Of a stretch of DNA of 64,000 bases, positions 35,736 through 45,626 are shown piece after piece. The stretch lies in NCBI GenBank assembly GCA_932521035.1, contig OW051492.1, forward strand, positions 4,092,001 to 4,156,000. The letters run 5' to 3'. This stretch comes from Oscheius dolichura (taxonomy: Eukaryota; Nematoda; Chromadorea; Rhabditida; Rhabditidae). The position numbers and the translations under genes are program-made. A model generated the notes under the pieces. That model did no database searches and was not told the DNA's origin. It saw only the letters and a list, made by a program, of their open reading frames with translations. How positions within the stretch are numbered: the first letter of the stretch is position 1; each line of letters starts with the position of its first letter.

Positions 35736-36299
35736 CTAATAACGTACATTATCGTTGTTCATCCGTTTATTGCCTGCCTTCAAAGCAGCAATCACGTTAT
35801 GCGCGATTCTCTCCCTCTTTTCATGTACTGCTACTTCTGCGAGGAGTGCATCACAACGGCCACAGAGGAAATCCGTCTGGGTTTCGTTACTTGCGACTTT
35901 TTTTGCTACCATCGTTTCCACGGGTTGTTCTGATCCGAAGGCGTCCGTCTGTTTCTTGTCGGCGTCTTCTTCAGTTGGCCTCAGCAAAATAGTGGGGAGC
36001 GCTGCAGCGGCCGCGGCCATCAGATGGGGATCAGCAGCATCAGGAGTAGTCGGTCCGTGCAGGACAGTCACAACGGGAGCAACGGCGGCGGCCATCTGTC
36101 GGCCGGCTTGGGCAGCTGGATCACGATGGGGGACATCACGTTTGATTATTCCCACAGGCGGAGTGTCATTCCCACGCTGGACTTGCTTTAGCTTGGGCCG
36201 AAGATGGTTGCCGGTCGTGGTGTTGGCGCTGGTGCCAGGGCGGACAGCCTTTACCTTAGCCCTTGAGGCCGCTGTAGACGCAAAGTAAAGACGAGACAT
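35736..36299 (-). CDS. Unknown 187-residue protein inside an inverted duplication
   Basis: A single open frame: basic N-terminus (MSRLYFASTAASRAKVKAVR), Ala/Pro-rich middle (AAVAPVVTVLHGPTTPDAAD, LMAAAAAALPTILLRPTEED), and a C-terminal part with one CxxC pair (NETQTDFLCGRCDALLAEV) and a helical end (HNVIAALKAGNKRMNNDN). It lacks recognisable introns, unlike real genes nearby, and is flanked by inverted copies, so it may belong to a mobile or duplicated unit. Function unknown. Confidence 0.4.
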   Translation of the reverse strand: MSRLYFASTAASRAKVKAVRPGTSANTTTGNHLRPKLKQVQRGNDTPPVGIIKRDVPHRDPAAQAGRQMAAAVAPVVTVLHGPTTPDAADPHLMAAAAAALPTILLRPTEEDADKKQTDAFGSEQPVETMVAKKVASNETQTDFLCGRCDALLAEVAVHEKRERIAHNVIAALKAGNKRMNNDNVRY

Positions 36300-37299
36300 T
36301 CTAAAATACAAATTTGTGTTTGAAAAAAAAAATTTAAATTGATTGCTACAAAGTAGAAAATATGGCATGTAGTACAAATATGAAAACACATCGCGATTTT
36401 GACGGCGCATAAAAAAATTGGCTCAAAAGGCGGCGATGTGACTCTTCAAATCAAAGTTGAAGGAATTGTTTGATAAAAAAATAAAAGAAGCGGCGACGTA
36501 TCCCTATGAACTGACCACTGCCGAAAAAGCAGAAGGAATGACCTTTATCTTCATTCTCAATCCCGATTAACTTGAAGTTGACCAGCGATAAACCTGCTCT
36601 AACTAGTCGAGCCCCGTTTCTTCTTCAGTTGGCGTACAACGTCCAAAAGATGCCACACAGTCTTTAAAAACGGGCTGGTCAACCACACAGTCTTTAAAAA
36701 GACCCAGCTAGGGGGATTTGAGAAATTTTTGTTATGATAAATTCTTTGGAGTCCTTCCAGAACTTGCTTACAAGGGAAGGATATTTGCTCGGCATCACTT
36801 TTTCAAACTTTTTTTATGCCATCTTGTAGAGAATTTTCTCGCGATCACGACATATTCTTTCTTTTGTGCTAAAATCGCGTTCTAGACGAGGAAAATGCAA
36901 AATGAGTTTCAATGCTAAACGTGTTTTTGGACTTGTCTATGTTCCATTCTCCTTCTAAAAATGTGAAGCGGTGGCTGAGTGGATAATGCACCAAAAAACA
37001 AGATGGTGTTCTGATTACTGGTCAGAATACTCTAGCACTTTCTGCGCTGGCCGCCTCTCTCTCCCCTTGGAGGGCGGGGAGGATGAGTCGGGTGGAAACA
37101 CCCGCCGGGGGGAGCAGGGCAGCGCTCCCCTTCAGGGCGACCCAGCCCATAAACAAGTGAGAGACACACTAGCCCATATGGTTGATATGCCAATAAAAAT
37201 GCCAACACTGAACAATCTAAAGTCCGGTCAATAGACAGGGAGAAAGAGAAAAAAAAAGGGGGGGGGGGGGAAGTCCTAGTCATCAGTAAATCTCCTTGC
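36300..37299. other. Non-coding stretch with fold-back arms
   Basis: Holds the right arm of the inverted duplication, two ACACAGTCTTTAAAAA copies (36654 and 36684), the left arm of a fold-back pair (36771-36823; partner 37337-37391) and a G12 run at 37259-37270. No exon was recognised. Confidence 0.45.
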
Positions 37300-37559
37300 C
37301 TGTATGGAATGAGGCCGACCGGAGCCCGTCCAAACAGATGGCATCAAAAAAGTTTGAAAAAGTGGTGCCGAGCAAGTATCCTTCCCTTGTTAAGTCTATC
37401 CCATTTTATTGTAGAGATGGTTATCCAGAAAAAGGCACGGGGAAGGAATGGAGGGAACAGGCCGGTCTAAGGAGCGGCACGTTGCCCGCGAATGGCAAGG
37501 AAGGATTGAGCAGAACAACCAGAGAACTGTCCGAGCGCGTCTCCTATCTGGATGTGACT

Positions 37560-38340
37560 ACTCCTTCCGCACTCTTGAAGCTGGTATTGAGTGACTTCAA
37601 CGCCAATATAGGGACAAGCCAAACTGGAGAAGAATATGTCGGGAAGTATGGAATGGGTTTGAGGAACGACCGTGGCCAGGTGCTCGCCGACTTCTGTGCC
37701 GAGAGCAAGTCGCCTGATGAACAGCCGATTTTCCAAGAGACCGTCGAGGAAGTGGACATGGATCTCGCCGAATATGGAGACGAAGAACAGCATCGACTTC
37801 GTTCTCTGTGCTGATCCTTCCATCTTCAAAGACGTCGACATCATCTACATGTCTGATCACTGCCTCCTTCTTGCCAAGATCTCGATAGAAGGAAGACGAG
37901 TTCATCTGCCGAAGCCACGTTCGAAACTGCAACTCCACCGTCATCTGTTCTCGTTTGCCATCCAACAACTAGCAGAACAACATGACCTCTCCAATTACGG
38001 TACACTGGTGAAGGCAATACAGCTGGCTTCTGAAGACGCATCGACGCCCGTCCCGCCTTCCTCCTACCAGCCCGCCAAAACCGACGACCTCTTCCGGAAG
38101 CGACACGAACTCCGCCATCGTCGAGTAACCAGAACCACCATCACCGAGCTCTCCATGGTGAACAAGGCCCTCCGTGTTTCACTGAAAGAAGACTTGGCGA
38201 AGAAACATCTGACCCGGGTTAGAGGCGTAGTAGCAGCAGGAAGGTGCTTGCCTCCAATCAACTGGCAACACCACGTCTTTCACGGCTCCTGGATCCGAGA
38301 GAAATCGTCACCAAGACTCCAGACGACGTCCGAAAGGTAG
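37560..38340 (+). pseudogene. LINE endonuclease C-terminal part, frameshifted
   Basis: LSDFNANIGTSQTGEEYVGK and NDRGQVLADFC are the conserved D-F-N-A block of apurinic-type endonucleases. The next block (KWTWISPNMETKNSIDFVLC, MSDHCLLLAKI, which holds the catalytic SDH) lies in another frame, so a shift occurred near 37730. The endonuclease N-terminus is missing. Confidence 0.75.
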
Positions 38341-39660
38341 TAGCCAACTTCTACGACGAGCTCTACCAGTGCCAACAGCCTCGGGCCCTGCCTGTAATGA
38401 CTGGTGACGAAGAAGTACCAAGGATCCTCCCTAGAGAAGTCAAGAAGGCCATCGAGAAGTTGAAGTTTGGAAAGAGTCCAGGTCCGGATCGGATCTCCTC
38501 TGATATGCTGAAGACGATCAAAGGCATCATCCCTTCTCAGCTTGCTGCTCTCTTCAACAGGATCCTGGATGACGAAGACCTGCGGACTCTTCCATTTCTC
38601 TTCTCTAGAAGAAAGGCGATCCGATGGATGTTGTTGGATACGCTAGTATCCACAGATTCTTTTCCTATTGTTTGTACTTTTAGCTCGCACGCCTAACTGT
38701 TAGTCTAGTTGAGTGACCTGCCACGGGGCGGTTACTCTTATTTTTTGATCCATCTGTGTTATTGATAGTGAAAGATAAACATATAAAATCAATATCCTTT
38801 GTTCTATTCTATTACTGTCCTCTTCTCCACTTGTACTCGCCGTAGTACAAACTCTTCTTGTTGTGTCATCAAACATAACAGATGTGAAGAACTACCGGCC
38901 CATCTCTCTCCTGTCCGTAGTCTACAAGCTCTTCACCGCCATTCTTGGAGACCGGATGCTCAGGACTCTAGACCAAAATCAGCTACCAGACCAAGCCGGA
39001 TTCCGTAGAGGCTTTTCCACCTTGGATCACATTCTTGCCCTCAAGGAGCTGATCCAACGAGCCGAAGAGTACGACGAGCCGCTGTATATGGTCTTCATCG
39101 ATTTCAAGAAGGCCTTCGACACCGTGAACACGCCGCCGCCTGGAAATACCTCTACGAACAAGGAGTTCCTGCCAAGTTGATAAGAGTGCTCGACGCCGCC
39201 TACCGACGATCCCGAGTCAAAGTCATGGCTTGTGGAGGATATATCAACATCGACGTCCAACAAGGTGTCCGCCAGGGAGATACCATCTCCCCTGCCCTCT
39301 TCTCTGCTGTCTTGGAGACCGTCTTCCGAAGACTCTTGTGGGAAGAGAAGGGCATCAACATCCATGGCACTAAGCTGTCCAATCTCGATATGCCGACGAT
39401 GTCGTGTTGATGTCCCGATCCATGAAGGAGCTCCAGGAGATGCTGCACTCCCTATCCGCCGAATGCCGTACCGTAGGCCTGAAAGTGAACCAGAGGAAGA
39501 CCTTCGCCCTCACAAACCGAAGGGAATCGCCTCTCCAAGTAGATGGTCACCAGATAGCCTACGCGACGAACTTCATCTACATCAGAACCAGGATCTCCTT
39601 CGACAGGAACGAGTCGCTCGAGCTGACGAGACGAGTGGTACGCCTTCAACCGCTACCACC
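38341..39660 (+). pseudogene. LINE reverse transcriptase, interrupted
   Basis: Finger and palm motifs are visible: KLKFGKSPGPDRISSDMLK, NYRPISLLSVVYKLFTAILG, DQAGFRRGFSTLDHILALKE, FIDFKKAFDTV (motif A), GVRQGDTISPALFS (motif B) and YADDVVLMSR (catalytic motif C). Frame changes occur near 39130 and 39390, and about 255 bases of foreign-looking AT-rich sequence sit between DDEDLRTL and the NYRPIS block. Confidence 0.85.
38595..38850. mobile_element. Probable short insert in the LINE
   Basis: AT-rich sequence with no LINE resemblance, bounded on both sides by ACTCTTC (38589-38595 and about 38844-38850), which may be a 7-bp target duplication. Its removal rejoins the reading frame, but part of the expected reverse transcriptase is still absent. 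Confidence 0.4.
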
Positions 39661-41097
39661 GGACGCGCGACTGAAAGTCCGCGGACTTTCAGTCGCCCTT
39701 TGATGGGAAATCATATTATTACGGATTTCATCGTTTGACTCAGTTTATAGTGTGCTCCTGATTGAATAAGTTTAGTTATGTTAGTTCCCCTCTTTTTGCA
39801 AAAAGAATATCACCCATCTCATCGGAATACGGGTTATCAACAGGCCAGAAATCAAAGTTCTCTTTCTGTGATTGTGAATAACAATAAGCAAAACTTCCTC
39901 ATGACAACGGGCTACTGAAAAAATGTACGTGTTTCCTCAGCAAAGCTCAGCATTTGATTGGGGGATATTTGCCCCTGCTATATAGTTGCTTGCCCGTAGA
40001 AGTCTAACAACAAGTGGTGACGATCTATTTGATAGTCAGGGAACGCGTGTGTACGGAATTTGGAAACAGGGATTACATTAGTTGATATAATTTTCTTTTT
40101 TTCCATGGCTTTCTGCTCGTTTCTCATCCGCCATAGATCACACAATCAACGGGTCAGGCCTAAGCTTTCTACCATAGAGGTAGAGTTAGCCTCAGATTTT
40201 CACTATATAACCACAGTTCGATTCAAACCTAGTCTATTCATTTGAGAAAATAGAAATCTTGAGCAAAACTACCATCTAGCCTAATGAACTAATTAGAAGA
40301 GTTATATGAAAAGGAAAAGCCCACCTATTCGACTTCCAACGGGAGTTTATCTTCGTAGGACCCCTTTATTTTGATAGCACTCCTTTCATTCTACGACTTA
40401 TAAGAAAAGGGCCCCCTGTCCAGACTGCAGCATACATATGTCATGAAAGAAGACCTTCTCTCATCCAAAAAGGGAAATAGGCCATAAATCTAGTAAAGTA
40501 ATCTACCGGGATGTTTATTTAAAATGATTAGACTACGGTATGCCTTGTATTACGAGTTGAATTTTTAAAAGTTATCCTACCAGAACGGAGCAGCATAACG
40601 TACAAACTTTCTCGAAGCAAAGAAAGACTGGGAGTCAGTGAGAGACGGAACAAGGGATTCTTTTGATGAGAACGACTACTCTTCTTGATAATCTGGGTAA
40701 CAGAACAGTACAACTGTACGCGAGAAAACTTTTCAACTCTCAGGAGATCATGTTGCAAGACAGAACCAGGGAACACGCGTTTACATTCTTTCCTGTTTGC
40801 GATACTCCAATTTCAGTGTTTTTAATACTTCTTTCTTTGGTAAGAGCAAGAGATGCAGCATATTATTAACATATCAGACAATTTGATGAGCACTTTTGAA
40901 AGCTACGCAAAGAAAACCATGTGTTACAACACCTCCTGTATTACGCTTTTATCCAACGCCCAAAATATAACAGAAGAAGACAGAAGTAGGCCTTAAAACC
41001 GGCAATATACTCACCACGATAGGAATTTTAACTGTAAATGACGAAAATCTGAGAGGGGCGACTGAAAGTCCGCGGGGGGCGACTGAAAGGCGCGTCC
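39661..41097. mobile_element. 1,437-bp DNA transposon (MULE-like) nested in the LINE
   Basis: The element is bordered by the exact 9-bp repeat GCTACCACC (39652-39660 and 41098-41106), and joining the flanks restores the LINE frame (NRYHQLMTNN). Both ends begin GGACGCGC, and both carry the motif CGCGGACTTTCAGTCGCCC close to the tip; at the left end it forms part of a local palindrome. A 9-bp duplication fits Mutator-like elements (inference). The interior is AT-rich with only short frames, so it is non-autonomous. Confidence 0.85.
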
Positions 41098-41548
41098 GCT
41101 ACCACCAGCTGATGACCAACAATAGCATCCCAGTCCAGCTGAAGAGACGGATCTACATTTCCTGCGTCGAGCCAGCTCTCCTCTAGGAGACATGGGCTCT
41201 GCGACAGAGGGACGTCTCCAAGCTGGCCATCGCACAACGACGGGTGATGAGGAAGATGCTGAAAGTCAGCCTTCTGGAACACCGGACCAACGAATGGCTC
41301 TACCAGAAGTGCCCTCTTCCGGACATCGGACGACGCTGTGCAGAGCGGAAGTGGCAATGAGCGAGAAAACTGGCCGAAGGAGACATTGAGCGATGGACGA
41401 GACGGATCGTAGAATGGAGACCATGGGAAAGAGGACACGAGGACGCCCGAAAGCGAGATGGGCCAACAATTTTGTCGAATACGCTATGGACCGCGACCAG
41501 TGGAGAAGAAGCACCCTGCGACATGTGCATACATTGATCTCGCAATAA
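41098..41548 (+). pseudogene. 3' end of the LINE ORF
   Basis: Continues the reverse-transcriptase C-terminus after the nested element: MTNNSIPVQLKRRIYISCVE, a TAG at 41184-41186 where RTE elements have an open codon, RRVMRKMLKVSLLEHRTNE, then in another frame RGRPKARWANNFVEYAMD and TLISQ stop. Confidence 0.75.
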
Positions 41549-42165
41549 AAGTTGAAAAGTTGAACCAGAGAACTCAGCCATGGATCCCGCTTTTCTAGCC
41601 ATCTTCTGCCAAGTGACACAGAAACGGCGTTCTCCTTCTTGGTCTCATCCGCCATCCTCTTTGAGGCCTTCCTTCTTGCCCACACCGTACAGGCGTGTGC
41701 CTTTTCGAAAGGGCATCCGCAACATTCCCGGAATCTATTTACCCACAAAAAAAGTGAGAAAAGCTCACCCCTCTGCCTGCCCCTGATTGGGCAGCTCCTC
41801 CCCGGCATAGCCTGCCTGTCCTCCTCTGCCATCCGTTTCCTCGTCTCCAACCGCTTCTGTCCCCTCCGGGTTGCTCCCTTTTCTAGCCTAACCAGTATGC
41901 CCGCGGCGGCCGTTGGCCGCGTTTGAATTAAAAATTTGACGGTCGAGAAATAGTTGACAGTCGAAAAAGGTCAAACGGTCGAAACTTTCTACTTCTCTCT
42001 CATTTGACCTGTCAATCTACACAAACGACAGGTCTTACAGACAGTCCGTCATTCCCACATCTTCGCCGCCCCGGTCTTCTCTATTCACATTACTCGACTT
42101 TTTGGCTGGCTGTGTTTCAAGTAACTTCCGTTTTTCTACTTTACTCTCGTGTTTTAGTTCGATCA
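41549..42165. other. GC-rich stretch, possible exons, unresolved
   Basis: From 41580 a frame reads SDTETAFSFLVSSAILFEAF and LLAHTVQACAFSKGHPQ, hydrophobic enough for a membrane helix, and ends near 41926. No start, splice pattern or family could be fixed. It ends with GTTTTAG, eight bases before the next ATG. Confidence 0.3.
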
Positions 42166-43041
42166 ATGGCACTGACTACCGTACGCTCTACTCAGGCTGT
42201 ACTCCTTTTGCCCAAGGAAGCCTTTGAAAATGTTTCGTTGATCGGAGATCAGAAGTTCATTGTTCATGATGTTGGCAACGTCAACAATAAAACCATTGAA
42301 AAAGAAGAATCCGTCAAACTCAGCGAAACGGCTCTTCATATCGGACGTCGGGTTAGATACTCTTTCTTCAGTATTTTCACTTGACATCTTTTGCAAGTCA
42401 CCTCAAAAACGAACAGGCTCGATGGCGTTTCTTATGCGCACCCGCACCCGTAAACTCTCGGCAGTTGAAACGATTTTACTAGGCGCGCCACAAGCCTGTG
42501 TCTTTTACATCCTCGACGTTTTGCCGGCGGGTTATGGGTACGAGAACCGAGAGAAACAGAAACGAGTCAAACGAACAGCTTTCTACCCAAATAGACTAAT
42601 GCGTTACAGTAATATGTGCTTTTAGTTGGGATATGTAGAACTTGATGTATCGACAGTCCGGGGGCAAGCTTTCAAAACACTCAAGGTAAACGTCTACCGC
42701 GTTAACCAGCTGATTAGTTTCACGACGAAGCTGGAAAACGGGTTGACAGTTCGGGACTTCATCGTCAGGTCGCCATATGCGTTCTACTTCAAATCACATC
42801 TGTTCGTCTCTGTGGTAAAGGGCGAACTTCCCATCGACGATCCCGGCAACAAGATCTACGTGATCGAGAAGTCGAGACGGCTGGTTCTGAGAAAGAACCC
42901 ACATTGTGTTTCTCTCGGCCATTTGAAATCGGAAAAGCAGCTTTTGCTGCTAGTGAAGGTTACAGGAAATATGAGTAGGAGTGTTTACCGAGTTGTCACA
43001 ATACAAATATTTTAGAACTGGTCGGACCAGCTGTGCCGGTG
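42166..43041 (+). CDS. Unknown protein, five exons
   Basis: Frames join in phase through GT-AG introns: exon 1 (MALTTVRSTQAVLLLPKEAF, then LIGDQKFIVHDVGNVNNKT), two short basic exons, a large exon after GCTTTTAG at 42625 (LGYVELDVSTVRGQAFKTLK, TTKLENGLTVRDFIVRSPYA, VIEKSRRLVLRKNPHCVSLG) and a short last exon (NWSDQLCR, stop). Alternating hydrophobic residues suggest a beta-rich fold. No family recognised. The ATG lies eight bases after GTTTTAG. Confidence 0.5.
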
Positions 43042-43059
43042 AATCTACTCACTGCCGCG

Positions 43060-43439
43060 ATGGACAATCCGGACGACGCCAACCCCGCCCCCCTCGAGCA
43101 ACGCGACGTAGCATTGCCGCCAATGGCCAATGGACCTGAGAACCTTGTACTGGAGGATCTCCTCCGATTCATTCGAAGTCTCACGTTGGTAAACTTCCCT
43201 ATCGGTAACCCTTCAAATTGACTAGTATAGTAGTAAATATAGGATTTAACGGCGAGATGGTGCCGTTCTTCGCTGGAAGGGCGACTCCGGATTTCGTTCG
43301 TCTCTATGAGCTGGCTCGCCGCCATGCAACCGAGCACCCTCACCACATCGATCCTCCTAGGCTTGGCCCCCCTCCCGCCCGCCTCTCTATCGAAGATGGC
43401 AACCTGCGTCGGAGCCCTCGTCTTCACCGCCGGCAGTAG
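43060..43439 (+). CDS. Unknown short protein, two exons
   Basis: Begins MDNPDDANPAPLEQRDVALP, then PENLVLEDLLRFIRSLT, a 56-base intron (from about 43189) and GFNGEMVPFFAGRATPDFVR, LYELARRHATEHPHHIDPPR, ending in a basic tail (RRSPRLHRRQ, stop 43437-43439). It starts 19 bases after the stop assigned to the gene at 42166, in a different frame, so it may instead be that gene's last part joined by a splice that could not be seen. Confidence 0.4.
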
Positions 43440-44525
43440 ATACTCTTAGTATATTGAAATAAATTGCCGAACAGGGCAGCTGAAGCTTTGTTTTCTTTGT
43501 GTTCTTCGTGATTAGAGTCTTTTCCTTTGCCAGAACTTTCGAAATCTTCTCGATCTTCCGCCTCCAAGCCACTTTAATTGGTGTAGAAGTAGTCGCCCCT
43601 CGATTCTTAACAGTTTCAATGGAGCCGGTAGTTTCATGCGAGAGAAATAAATTTTTACTTACACACTTGACCAGCTAAAACAACTATCAAGATGACGAGG
43701 AGCTGGTAGCTTTGTACGAAAGAAGATTTTAAAAAAAAAGAAGTGATAAAAGTAACATTTATCTGAAACAAAAGATTCAAGTAAAAAATAATAACAAAAA
43801 TGAAATCCATCTCGTGGTCGGATTTCTTCGTCGGCTTTCCTCCTCGTATTCTTCCGGTACGGCGAGCAGCAATAAGGCCGATCTTCTTTCCAGCGCTGCA
43901 GTCTCTTCGAATTGTCGAAGGATGGCCGATATGTTGATGATTACCAGTAGCGTAGTCTATACTACTACAAAGCAGTCACCGACTGGCTTTCAGTAGCGTA
44001 GTAATGAATATGCTGTAACTGGTTACCATTGCTGGACAGAGTCTCGCCAACACCACAGTCGTGTAGGCCGTCGCCAAATACCCCTCTGACTGCAATTTCA
44101 GCAGTCTACAGACGACTGCCGGCGATCAACACCCATGTCTATCTTTTTCGGCCATGACATAGTTACAAGTCCACTGGATGGACTATAACAGTGAAATCCA
44201 TTCATACACTGGCTTCCAGTAGCTTAATCTATACTACTACAAAGCAGTCACCGACTGCCTTTCAGTAGCGTAGTGATGGGCTTTGTACTTATGGTAGCAG
44301 TTTCCAGCCTTCAACATCGAGAATACCTCAGCAACGATTCTGAGACCAATAAAATAATCCAAAAAGGCGACCTGAGTGCGAACAGGGCTCCGAAACTTCT
44401 AGGAATCCCATGCATGGTTGGCCAACGTTGGCCGAGACGCGAAGGGAATAGACCGAGGAGACCGAGGGACCGAGGCTGTTCCCGACAGAAGTCCGGCGCA
44501 CAAGTGCCGAAAAAAAATTCGAAAT
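43440..44525. other. Repeat-bearing stretch, no gene
   Basis: Two direct repeats of about 65 bp, at 43944-44007 and 44213-44277 (core CTATACTACTACAAAGCAGT), bracket about 205 bp. Open frames are short and show no family resemblance. Confidence 0.45.
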
Positions 44526-44671
44526 TATATTCCGTTTCCAACGGATATGTCACAAGTTCAAATTTCGCGGCGCATCTTCGCTGCAGGACCAAGTCGGAAG
44601 AAGGCTGGTCCCACAGCGGAGGCGCGACAGACCTTTAAATCCTGTGACATATCCGTTGGAAACGGACTATA
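44526..44671. mobile_element. 146-bp MITE, copy B
   Basis: The ends at 44526-44553 and 44644-44671 are near-perfect 28-bp inverted copies of the ends at 24674-24781 (right end read inward: TATAGTCCGTTTCCAACGGA). The GTTCAAATTTCGCG block just inside the left end is the inverse of that in copy A. No coding capacity. Confidence 0.88.
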
Positions 44672-44685
44672 CGTAACTTTTCGGG

Positions 44686-44778
44686 AAAAGGATCGGCCTT
44701 GGCCTTGGTTGAGGCTTAACGGCCTCAAGTCGGCCCGCTGTCTGGTCCAAGGGCGATCGAACTCTTTTCCCGAAAAGG
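44686..44778. repeat. Imperfect hairpin
   Basis: CTTTTCGGGAAAAG near the left side and CTTTTCCCGAAAAG near the right side are inverse copies, with matching inner pieces (CCTTGG and CCAAGG). It directly follows MITE copy B. Confidence 0.55.
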
Positions 44779-44971
44779 GGTTGAGGAATTATGCTATACA
44801 CTGCTTTGTTGGTTATTCCATGGTGGTATTTGCCGCTTGCCGGATCACTCATTGTGGCTTTGGCTGAGCCTGAGCCATATAATTATTATTTAGAGGAATT
44901 ATTAGTCCGTAAAATTTATTAACATATGCTGGGAAGTTGATTTCATTCTAACCGAAGAGGACCATGTCAAG

Positions 44972-45394
44972 ATTATTATGTGAAAAAGTGGAACACGAAC
45001 AGATCTGTTGTTAGGATTCTACTGACTGTGCAAAAAGCGAGCAATAGAGAGGGGAAGCGTGCAAAAGGAGAACAATATAAACGTCCTGACCACCGCCTAT
45101 TCAAAGAGCAAGTTTCGGTGATAGCTCACAGATCGAAAGCCCGCTGGACTTACGGTCTTTACTACAGGCAAAATGGCGCAAGTTCAAGTTCGGACATAGG
45201 CGGCATCCCCTCGTACGATGAATGCTGTGGGGACCAGAAGGACAGAATAGTTCAGACAACTTTCCTTTCCTTCATTGAATAGGCGGTGATTAGGTCGTTT
45301 ATATTGTTCTCCTTTTGCACGCTTCCCCTCTCTAGTGCGGTCAGCAGAATCCTAACCACAGATCTGTTCATGTTCCACTTTTTCACGTAATAAT
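44972..45394. mobile_element. Fold-back element, arms of about 125-135 bp
   Basis: The left arm (about 44972-45105) and right arm (about 45270-45394) are inverse copies with small indels; both contain GTGAAAAAGTGGAACA, AGATCTGT and GGAGAACAATATAAACG (or inverses). A spacer of about 165 bp has no coding look. It is the longest inverted repeat of the window. Confidence 0.8.
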
Positions 45395-45626
45395 TGTGCT
45401 GTACACGTATCAAGAACCACGATCTCCCTTCATCATCGCCTCTATCAGAAGCCCGTTTCCTTGGCCCGCGGTGGCCTTTGCACTTCATAGCGGTTGAATT
45501 AATTTGGATAAGCAAATGCAATGCAAAAACTGGCAATAGTTGATATTGCTAGATAGAAGAGAACAGACCAATACTAAAGAGCATATGTTTATCGCATAAA
45601 CAAAATTGCAAAATAAAAATATCACA

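Larger units (their letters stand above)
37300..41548 (+). mobile_element. RTE-type LINE, 5'-truncated and broken
   Basis: A non-LTR retrotransposon relic. Endonuclease and reverse transcriptase blocks occur in the right order on +, but in several frames with stops. The C-terminal end matches RTE elements (RGRPKARWANNFVEYAMD, stop 41546-41548) and is followed by CAATAAAAG. A 1,437-bp DNA transposon (39661-41097) and probably a second insert of about 255 bp (38595-38850) interrupt it. It is therefore older than those insertions. Confidence 0.85.

Noticed and set aside
36966..37045. tRNA gene (TGGCTGAGTGGATAATG resembles an A box)
   Set aside because: No B box of the GGTTCGAATCC type follows and no acceptor stem pairs, so at most this is a tRNA-derived fragment.
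41266..41850. Minus-strand 194-codon frame with a Cys-rich patch
   Set aside because: It overlaps the antisense of the LINE end; no start, splice sites or family resemblance were found.
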